Assembly (NCBI GenBank): GCA_964519015.1
Contig: CAZFHZ010000023.1
Location: 1-36,900 of the forward strand
From: CAZFHZ01 sp964519015
Lineage (GTDB): Bacteria; Blakebacterota; Blakebacteria; Blakebacterales; CAYUVJ01
Direction: 5' to 3'
DNA length: 36,900 nt
Positions 31,199 through 36,900 of this stretch are shown here, in pieces. The position numbers were made by a program, and so were the translations under genes. Numbering within the stretch: the first letter of the stretch is position 1; each line of letters starts with the position of its first letter. Below the pieces are notes generated by a model. That model saw only the letters and a list, made by a program, of their open reading frames with translations, made no database searches and was not told the DNA's origin.

Positions 31199-33886
31199 TC
31201 ACTCCTGCCGCAGGGCGGTGACCGGATCCACATGTGTCGCCCGCCAGGCGGGAACGAGCACGGCCAGCAGGGCGGTGGCCAACAGGATCAGGGCCACTCC
31301 GGCGTACGTCGTCCCATCCAGCGGCGAGACCTGGTAGAGGACGCTCTCGATCAGCCGACTCGTACCCACCGCCACGGCCAGGCCGACGGTCACCGCCGGC
31401 AGGATACGGAAGAGATTCTGGCGCAGGAATAGCCCCAGCACCCGGGCCGGGTCCGAACCCAGGGCCAGGCGCACCGCGATTTCCCGGTGTCGTTCGGTGA
31501 CCGTATAGGCCACCACTCCGTAGATCCCCGAGCAGGCCAGAAAGAGCGCGACCGCGGCGAAGAAGGCCAGCAGCAGGGTGTTGAAACGCCGCGAACCCAT
31601 GGTGGCACCCAGCAGGTCCTCCAGCCGGCGGATATTCGAGATCGGCAGATCGGGATCGATGCTGTCCAGGACGCTACGGATCGTGGGCAGCACTGCTTCC
31701 GGGTCTCCTTCGGTGTGGACTACGAAAGTGACCGGGTTCCAGACACCGATCGTATAGGAGAGGTAGACCGCCCGGCGGGGATCGTCCTCCAGACCCCGCT
31801 CCCGCATGTCACCGACCACTCCGATAACCGTCCCGACCTGGTTCGGTTCGGACCAGAGCTGGACCTGTCGTCCAATCGGGTCCTCATCGGGCCAGAGCAT
31901 CTGCGCCACACTCTCACTGATCACGACATTGAACACATACCGCCTGTTCTCGCCATCGATGATGGGTGCCGCCTCCGGCACACTCATATCTTGGAAGACC
32001 CGACCCTTTAGCAGCGGTAGACCCAATGCCCGGAAGTATCCTGGTGTGACATACCGCCAGTCGGCCAGCGGCATGTTCTCCCCGGATTCCAGCACCTGCC
32101 CCTGTCGCAGGATTCCCATGTTGGTGCTCAAACCATCCAGGGGGGAGGCGCTGACTGCTCCCACCGACCGCACCGCCGGGATCACATCTATCCCGGCCGT
32201 GAATTTTTCGAAGAAGGTCAGCCGGGCCATCGCCCCTCTATAGCGGGACTCCGGCATGGTCACGTCGAAGAGCAGGCGGTCTTCGACCTGGAAGCCCCGT
32301 TCTACTCCCTGCACCCGGAGCAGACTGCGGATCATCAGACCTGAACCGATGAGCAGGACCGTTGAGAGGGCGATCTCGGTCATGACCAGCAGACTGCGGA
32401 GCCGGTCCCTTCGCCGTCCTCCGCCGGTCCGCCCCCCGTCCTGAAGGACCTCGTTCAGCCCGACGATCGGCGCCTGGAATGCCGGCACCACCCCGGAGAG
32501 TACGGCCACCAGCAGGATTATCCCCACTGCGAAACCCAGCACCCCCGGGTCCATCCCCACCTGGGTGAGTCGAGGGATCACATCCGTCCCCAGGACCTTC
32601 AGCAGATGGACCAACCAGATCGCCGCCAGCACGCCCAGCGTCCCGCCGGTCACCGAGAGCAGCAAAGACTCGGTAAGCACCTGTCGGATGATTCGCCCTC
32701 GACCTGCTCCCAGGGCTGCGGTAATGGCGATCTCGCGCCGACGGAGGGTGCCCCGGGCCAGCAGCATGCTGGCCAGATTGGCACAGGCGATGAGCAGGAC
32801 CAGCCCGACGGCGGCCAGCAGGAAACCCATGGCCGTACGGATTCCGTCCCCGACCAGGTCCCGGTCGAGCGGCATCAGGGTCACCCCGGTCAGTTCCTCT
32901 TCCATGGCGTTCTCAACCGCGATCTGTCGGGCCAGGGCATCCAGGTCGGCCTGGGTTTGTTCGATGGTGATCCCATCCCGCAGCCGGCCCAGGGCCCACA
33001 GGATATGGTTGTTGCGGCTACCGGCGGGATCGGCGCCCAGCGGGACCCACAGGTCCTGCCCGCTCAGGTAGAATTCACCCGCCGGGAGCACCCCCACCAC
33101 CGTGAAAGGCCGGCCGCTCAGTGTGATGCGCTCGCCTACGATGTCCGGGCGCTCCCCGAAGCGGTCCCGCCAGAGGGCATGGGAGAGCACCGTAACCTCC
33201 GCCGGTGCTCCGTCGAGGTCCTCCTCGGCGGAGAAGAGTCGACCCAGCACCGGCTGCAGGTCGAGGGCCCGGAAGAACCCGCACGAGGCTCTTCCCGCCC
33301 GCAGCTGCAACGGATCCCCGCCGCCGTTCAGGACCATGTTACGGGCCGTGTAGGCGCCGAAGTCCACGAAGGACCGGTTGCGGTCCCGCAGGTCGATGAA
33401 GGTGGGTTCCGACAGCGATATGGACGTCCAACCCCGGGGCTCACTCCGCTCCCATACCCGCAGGAGGCGTTCCGGTTCGGTGAAGGGGAGCGGTTCGATC
33501 AATACCTGCTTGGTTATGCTGAAGATGGTGGTGGTGGCCCCGATACCGACCGCGATCAGCAGCCCGGCCAGGATCGCGAAACCCGGAGTCCGGCGCAGGC
33601 CGCGAAGAACCTGACGGGTATCCAGACCGAGCGAATCCAGCCCGGCCCGGCGTCGGACCCGACTGGCCCGGCGGGCGTCGATTGCCGCTGCCCGGCGGCG
33701 GTGCTCTTCGAGCCGGCCGAGTTCCCGCTCCGCCTCGGCTCGGGCTTCCGACTCGCTCATCCCGGTGGCCATGAGCTGGTCGGTCCGCTCCTGGAGGTGG
33801 AAACGCAGTTCCTCCTCGAGCGCTCCTTCGAGCCCTTCGCCGAAGGGCTCGAGCCGGAAGGTGCGCTTCCACTCCTGCCCGCTCAC
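31199..33886 (-). CDS. ADOP-family duplicated ABC permease (MacB/FtsX type)
   Basis: An 895-residue permease with the layout of Acidobacterial duplicated orphan permeases. An N-terminal cytoplasmic segment (LEEELRFHLQERTDQLM, MSESEARAEAERELGRL) precedes two MacB-like halves. Each half has one helix, a large periplasmic MacB_PCD domain and three FtsX-type helices (GVVLLIACANLASMLLARG-like in the first; ALFLACSGIYGVVAYTVTERHREIAVRLALG in the second). No ATPase is encoded next to it, as usual for this class, so an ATPase from elsewhere or none is used. The start is a GTG at 33886, overlapping the PadR stop as GTGA, with GGAGGAAG upstream. The PadR gene probably regulates it. The substrate is unknown, and defence or export against peptides is a common but unproven role. 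Confidence 0.9.
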   Translation of the reverse strand: MSGQEWKRTFRLEPFGEGLEGALEEELRFHLQERTDQLMATGMSESEARAEAERELGRLEEHRRRAAAIDARRASRVRRRAGLDSLGLDTRQVLRGLRRTPGFAILAGLLIAVGIGATTTIFSITKQVLIEPLPFTEPERLLRVWERSEPRGWTSISLSEPTFIDLRDRNRSFVDFGAYTARNMVLNGGGDPLQLRAGRASCGFFRALDLQPVLGRLFSAEEDLDGAPAEVTVLSHALWRDRFGERPDIVGERITLSGRPFTVVGVLPAGEFYLSGQDLWVPLGADPAGSRNNHILWALGRLRDGITIEQTQADLDALARQIAVENAMEEELTGVTLMPLDRDLVGDGIRTAMGFLLAAVGLVLLIACANLASMLLARGTLRRREIAITAALGAGRGRIIRQVLTESLLLSVTGGTLGVLAAIWLVHLLKVLGTDVIPRLTQVGMDPGVLGFAVGIILLVAVLSGVVPAFQAPIVGLNEVLQDGGRTGGGRRRDRLRSLLVMTEIALSTVLLIGSGLMIRSLLRVQGVERGFQVEDRLLFDVTMPESRYRGAMARLTFFEKFTAGIDVIPAVRSVGAVSASPLDGLSTNMGILRQGQVLESGENMPLADWRYVTPGYFRALGLPLLKGRVFQDMSVPEAAPIIDGENRRYVFNVVISESVAQMLWPDEDPIGRQVQLWSEPNQVGTVIGVVGDMRERGLEDDPRRAVYLSYTIGVWNPVTFVVHTEGDPEAVLPTIRSVLDSIDPDLPISNIRRLEDLLGATMGSRRFNTLLLAFFAAVALFLACSGIYGVVAYTVTERHREIAVRLALGSDPARVLGLFLRQNLFRILPAVTVGLAVAVGTSRLIESVLYQVSPLDGTTYAGVALILLATALLAVLVPAWRATHVDPVTALRQE

Positions 33887-34233
33887 GGGGCTTCCTCCAG
33901 CGCGACCTCCAGAACCCTCAGGACGGCCTCGGTGTGACGCAGCCAGCCGCCCAGTTCCTGCTCCAGGGCGTGGGCTCCTCGATCGGTCAGCACATAGAAC
34001 TTGGCCCGCCGGTTCTTCTCCGAGACCCGCCACTCGCTGGCCAGCAGGCCGCGCTCCTGCAGGCGGTGGAGGGCCGGGTAGAGGGCCCCCTCCTCGAGTA
34101 CGAGCCGGTCCCGGGAGTGGCGGCCGATGCGCTGGGCGATGCCCAGCCCATGCATGGGCCCCCCCAGCTGCAGGGTGCGCAGGATGAGCAGGTCGACGGT
34201 GCCGTACAGGTTGGAGGCTTCGATGCGGCCCAT
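33883..34233 (-). CDS. PadR-family transcriptional regulator
   Basis: A 116-residue regulator with the PadR winged helix: GTVDLLILRTLQLGGPMHG, then EEGALYPALHRLQERGLLASEW and KFYVLTDRG, ending in a short dimerisation helix. It is the first gene of a pair with the ADOP permease; the two overlap by four bases (GTGA). PadR plus ADOP permease pairs are common in Acidobacteriota and Gemmatimonadota. The ATG at 34233 has GGAGGT at good spacing. It probably represses its own operon, and a palindrome upstream is a candidate site. Confidence 0.93.
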   Translation of the reverse strand: MGRIEASNLYGTVDLLILRTLQLGGPMHGLGIAQRIGRHSRDRLVLEEGALYPALHRLQERGLLASEWRVSEKNRRAKFYVLTDRGAHALEQELGGWLRHTEAVLRVLEVALEEAP

Positions 34234-34253
34234 GGGGCGACCTCCGGCTGATG

Positions 34254-34290
34254 GTATCAGGCGCTCATATAAGCGGCTTATGCTTGATAC
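34254..34290. promoter_or_regulatory. candidate PadR operator
   Basis: Upstream of the PadR ATG are a 13-bp palindrome ATAAGC-G-GCTTAT (34269-34281) and flanking GTATCA (34254-34259) and TGATAC (34285-34290) that form an outer inverted pair. A TTATAT-like -10 for the minus strand lies within the region. PadR repressors usually bind such inverted repeats over their own promoter. Confidence 0.45.
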
Positions 34291-34327
34291 GGGACGGGCC
34301 CGCCGGAAGTTGCACCGCGGCCGCCGG

Positions 34328-35230
34328 TCAGAGGATCGAGCGCAGGGCGGCTTCCAGTTCAGGGTGGTGGAAGCGGTAGCCGGCCGACAGGATCCGGCCG
34401 GCGTCCACCCGCTGGGAGGCCAGCAGTTCTCCGGCGAACGCCCCCAGCACCAAGCGGAGCAGCGGAGCCGGTACGGCGAACGGAGTCGGTCGCCGCAGAA
34501 CCCGGCCCAGGGCCCGGGTGAAGTCACGGTTGGTGACCGGTTCCGGCGCGACCGCGTTGAGCGGACCCGACAGATCCTCGGTGGCCGCGGCGTGCCGGAG
34601 GATCCCCACCACGTCGTCGAGATGGATCCAGGGCCACCACTGCCGGCCGTCCCCCAGCCGCCCCCCCAGACCGAGCCGGAAGAGGGGGAGCAGCTCGGTC
34701 AGCGCGCCGCCGCCGGGTCCCAGCACCAGTCCGAGCCGGGGGGTGACCACCCGGAGGCCGGCCCCGGCCGCACCGGTCGCCTCCGCCTCCCACTCCCGGC
34801 AGACCGAGGCCAGGAAACCGTCGGCCGCCGGTTCCTCCTCGGCCAGGAGGTCCTCCCCCCGTGAGCCGTACCAGCCCACCGCGGAGACCGAGACGAGTAC
34901 CTTCGGGGGAGACTCCATAGCGGTCAGGGTCGCGACCAGGTTCCGGGTGCCTTCCACCCGGCTGGACCGGATGCGCTCCCGGCGGGTCCGGGTCCAGCGG
35001 CCGGCCACCGAGGCCCCGGCCAGGTGGAAGACCGTCTCCACTCCGGCGAAGGCCGCGGCCGGAGCCGGTTCCCGCTCCGGGTCCCAGGCGAAGAGGACCG
35101 GATCGCTGGGCAGCCCGCCGGCCAGCTCCGGAACCCGGGTCAGCACGACCGCTTCATCCCCCGCCTCGCTCAGCCAGGCCAGCAGCCTCCGCCCGATGAA
35201 ACCGGTCCCGCCGGTGATGAGTGCCCGCAT
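34328..35230 (-). CDS. TIGR01777-family NAD(P)-dependent epimerase
   Basis: A 300-residue SDR-fold protein of the TIGR01777 (YfcH/HcaM-like) family. The NAD(P) loop ITGGTGFIGRRLLAWL opens the protein, followed by VFHLAGASVAGRWT, KVLVSVSAVGWYG and the later WPWIHLDDVVGIL, all in family order. The C-terminal DUF1731 segment is seen as SQRVDAGRILSAGYRFHHPE. The natural substrate of the family is not known. The ATG at 35230 is supported by GGAGGATAACG. It is divergent from the DUF523 gene with 43 bp between starts. Confidence 0.92.
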   Translation of the reverse strand: MRALITGGTGFIGRRLLAWLSEAGDEAVVLTRVPELAGGLPSDPVLFAWDPEREPAPAAAFAGVETVFHLAGASVAGRWTRTRRERIRSSRVEGTRNLVATLTAMESPPKVLVSVSAVGWYGSRGEDLLAEEEPAADGFLASVCREWEAEATGAAGAGLRVVTPRLGLVLGPGGGALTELLPLFRLGLGGRLGDGRQWWPWIHLDDVVGILRHAAATEDLSGPLNAVAPEPVTNRDFTRALGRVLRRPTPFAVPAPLLRLVLGAFAGELLASQRVDAGRILSAGYRFHHPELEAALRSIL

Positions 35231-35253
35231 ATCGTTATCCTCCGCTTCGGCCC

Positions 35254-35259
35254 TATAAT
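35254..35259 (+). promoter_or_regulatory. -10 element upstream of the DUF523 gene
   Basis: A perfect TATAAT lies 14 bases before the ATG at 35274. No good -35 is seen 16-18 bases upstream. The expected leader is about eight bases, with no Shine-Dalgarno sequence. Confidence 0.4.
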
Positions 35260-35273
35260 CCCGCCAACGGACG

Positions 35274-36092
35274 ATGAACACCACTCCACACAACACCTCC
35301 GCCGACCGTATCGGACCCGACCGTACTGGGGGGACCTTTCCACCCCTCCCCGGTCCCGGTCCCGAGGTCTGGTCGGAGATCCGGCTGGGCATCTCCACCT
35401 GCCTGATGCGGGAGGAGGTGCGTTGGGACGGCGGCCACAAGCGGGACGGTTTCCTGATGGGCACGGTCGGCCAGTTCGTGCGCTGGGTACCGGTCTGCCC
35501 CGAGGTGGACATCGGGCTGGGCACCCCGCGGGAACCCATCCGGCTGGTCCGGGAGGGGGAGACCCTGCGGCTAGTCGGCACCAAGAGCGGGGACGACCAC
35601 ACCGAGGCCATGATGGTCTACTCCGCCGAGAAGGTCGCCCAGCTGGGCTCCTGGGGGCTGTCCGGTTACATCCTGAAGCAGGACTCCCCCACCTGCGGGA
35701 TGGAACGGGTCAAGGTCTACGACCGCAACGGCGTGCCGGCCAGAGACGGCCGCGGACTCTACGCCGCCGAACTGCTGGCCCTATTCCCCCTGCTGCCGGT
35801 CGAGGAGGAGGGGCGGCTGAACGACCCCCGCCTGCGGGATAACTTCTTCGAGCGGGTCTTCGCCTACCGGCGGCTGCGTCTCCTCTTCAGCCGTCCCTGG
35901 AGCCTCGGCGACCTGGTCGCCTTCCACAGCCGGGAGAAGTACTTCCTGCTGGCCCACGACCAGGAAGGCTACCGGAAGCTGGGCCGGCTGGTGGCCCGGG
36001 CGAAGCAACACGATCCGGCTACTCTGGCCGCCGACTACGGTGAGCTCTTCATGACGGCGCTGGGGAAGCCGGCCGAGGTAGGCAGGAGCTGA
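35274..36092 (+). CDS. DUF523 protein with shortened DUF1722 domain
   Basis: A 272-residue protein. The first domain is DUF523: LGISTCLMREEVRWDGGHKR, VCPEVDIGLGTPREPIRL and LKQDSPTCGMERVKVYD, with the conserved Cys residues of the family. The second region matches the first part of DUF1722 (FERVFAYRRLR, FHSREKYFLLAHDQEGYRKLGRLVA) but stops after YGELFMTALGKPAEVG. The usual family continues with a histidine-rich block and about 50 more residues. DUF523-DUF1722 proteins are of unknown biochemical function. The ATG at 35274 is the only start near the -10 element; about 30 low-complexity residues precede the first conserved motif. No frame shift is visible that would restore the missing part. Confidence 0.85.
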   Translation: MNTTPHNTSADRIGPDRTGGTFPPLPGPGPEVWSEIRLGISTCLMREEVRWDGGHKRDGFLMGTVGQFVRWVPVCPEVDIGLGTPREPIRLVREGETLRLVGTKSGDDHTEAMMVYSAEKVAQLGSWGLSGYILKQDSPTCGMERVKVYDRNGVPARDGRGLYAAELLALFPLLPVEEEGRLNDPRLRDNFFERVFAYRRLRLLFSRPWSLGDLVAFHSREKYFLLAHDQEGYRKLGRLVARAKQHDPATLAADYGELFMTALGKPAEVGRS

Positions 36093-36121
36093 TGCTCCGC
36101 AACCGCGTGTGAACCCGCTCA

Positions 36122-36144
36122 GGGGATCGGTCCCTCCGATCCCC
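36122..36144. terminator. hairpin between the DUF523 gene and the glutamate dehydrogenase gene
   Basis: GGGGATCGG and CCGATCCCC form a perfect nine-bp stem with loop TCCCT, midway between two convergent genes. It has no T-tract and is probably a shared terminator. Confidence 0.5.
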
Positions 36145-36171
36145 CGCTGGATATCGATCGGCGGCCGCCTC

Positions 36172-36900
36172 TCAGGGGAACAGACCGCGGTTACGGTAGA
36201 CCGTCTCGATCCGAGATAGTGCGACGATGTAGGCGGCCGTCCGCCAATCCGTGGCGAAGCTGTCAGCGCAGTTCGCCACCCGAGTGAAAGCGGCCTGGAT
36301 CCTGTCATGCAGTTTCCGATCTACATCTTCCAGGCTCCAGTATTCACTGCTCTTGTTCTGGAGCCATTCAAAGTAGCTGACGATGACACCTCCGGAATTG
36401 CAGAGCACATCGGGGATCAGATCAATGCTGCGCGATTGCAGGACCATATCCCCTCCCGGAGTGGTCGGTCCGTTGGCTGCTTCTGCTACCAGCGAGACAT
36501 CAAGCCACTCGGCTGTGGTCTCGTCGATCTGGTTCTCAAGCGCAGCCGGGATGAAGATGTCCGCCGGAGTACGCAGGAACTCACCATGTTCGATCGGATC
36601 AGCTTCCGGATAGTCGTCGACACCGCCGGTCTTGCGTACGAATCCCGCCAGGTCCTCAGCATCGATCCCGGCCGGATTGGCGATGGCTCCCGTGATATCC
36701 TCAACCGCCAGTAGGCGCACTCCGAGCTGCTGGAGAAGGCGGCCTGTCCACAAGCCGACGTTCCCATAACCTTGAATGATGCAGGACGAACCGGGTAGAG
36801 TGAACTCATTACTCTCAGACCATATCATTATGTTGTAGACAACGCACTGGCCGGTCGCCTTCTCTCTTCCCAAACTCCCTCCTGCATTGATCGGCTTGCC
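36172..36900 (-). CDS. glutamate/leucine/phenylalanine dehydrogenase, C-terminal part
   Basis: The window holds the last 242 residues; the N-terminal catalytic half lies beyond 36900. The visible chain begins at GKPINAGGSLGREKATGQC, the end of the substrate domain, then the NAD(P)-binding fold with CIIQGYGNVGLWTGRLL and an acidic pair in LLAVEDITGAI. Further family motifs are PADIFIPAALENQI, LVAEAANGPTTPGGD and DVLCNSGGVIVSYFEWLQN. Members interconvert glutamate with 2-oxoglutarate and ammonium. It contains several less GC-rich codons than its neighbours. With gltS and the glutamate-synthase-like gene it gives the window three glutamate-related genes, though not in one operon. Confidence 0.93.
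   Translation of the reverse strand, partial: GKPINAGGSLGREKATGQCVVYNIMIWSESNEFTLPGSSCIIQGYGNVGLWTGRLLQQLGVRLLAVEDITGAIANPAGIDAEDLAGFVRKTGGVDDYPEADPIEHGEFLRTPADIFIPAALENQIDETTAEWLDVSLVAEAANGPTTPGGDMVLQSRSIDLIPDVLCNSGGVIVSYFEWLQNKSSEYWSLEDVDRKLHDRIQAAFTRVANCADSFATDWRTAAYIVALSRIETVYRNRGLFP

Noticed and set aside
32606..33937. Long plus-strand open frame antisense to the ADOP permease
   Set aside because: It has no domain motifs, and the opposite strand carries a complete permease with a good start.
36093..36171. Frameshifted continuation of DUF1722
   Set aside because: No frame in this stretch encodes the expected C-terminal motif; it looks intergenic.
1..36900. CRISPR arrays, tRNA or rRNA genes, insertion sequences
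   Set aside because: I saw no regularly spaced repeats, cloverleaf-like segments, rRNA motifs or transposase genes.

Overview
This is a high-GC, gene-dense stretch of a diderm bacterial chromosome. The diderm inference rests on lipoproteins with lipoboxes, a signal-peptide protein that looks like an outer-membrane barrel, and a DUF374 acyltransferase. An ADOP-type duplicated permease, a bTHX ribosomal peptide, split E1 alpha/beta 2-oxo-acid dehydrogenase genes and a Bfu/HydABC-like flavin module suggest an Acidobacteriota-, Gemmatimonadota- or FCB-like lineage or a related candidate phylum. I cannot fix the phylum from sequence alone. I saw no tRNA, rRNA, insertion sequence or CRISPR array.

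Left part (1-11.8 kb). A minus-strand operon runs lipA, E1 alpha, E1 beta, E2 (E2 cut by the window edge), coupling lipoate synthesis to a lipoate-dependent dehydrogenase. A divergent SAM methyltransferase follows. Next come a GltS glutamate/Na+ symporter and a 38-residue bTHX gene, then a RHH/RelE toxin-antitoxin pair with a palindromic operator. An ABC transporter pair follows, with an alkyltransferase-like DNA-repair gene behind it, and then a membrane-anchored Fe-S oxidoreductase that resembles EtfAB:menaquinone oxidoreductases. A metallo-beta-lactamase-fold hydrolase closes this part.

Middle part (11.8-26 kb). It holds an EamA transporter and a natural fusion of fatty-acid-kinase FakA (DhaL/DAK2) with FakB (DegV). 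A flavin reductase, a small lipoprotein, a TPR protein and a DUF374 acyltransferase follow. A barrel-like protein is paired with a large TPR-containing lipoprotein. An operon tlpA-like, moeB, moaD, moaE, pduO-type adenosyltransferase joins molybdopterin and cobalamin steps. A GAF/HD-GYP phosphodiesterase and a flippase-like membrane protein end the section.

Right part (26-36.9 kb). The most interesting unit is a plus-strand four-gene operon (26279-31041). It encodes a NuoE/HydC-like protein, a NuoF/HydB-like flavoprotein with extra Fe-S domains, a HydA-N/NuoG-N-like Fe-S protein with a Cys-rich tail, and a stand-alone FMN glutamate-synthase-like protein. That last protein lacks the amidotransferase domain and the usual [3Fe-4S] cysteines but has an N-terminal four-Cys motif. 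The set looks like a Bfu-type (HydABC/StnABC-like) NADH-linked, possibly electron-bifurcating complex whose substrate subunit is a glutamate-synthase-like FMN barrel. It ends at a strong hairpin. A PadR regulator plus ADOP permease, a TIGR01777 epimerase, a DUF523/DUF1722 protein with a shortened C-terminus, and the C-terminal part of a glutamate dehydrogenase complete the window.

Several genes (lipA, the antitoxin, the FakA-FakB fusion and the DUF523 gene) have promoter-like elements so close to the start codon that their mRNAs would be leaderless or nearly so.
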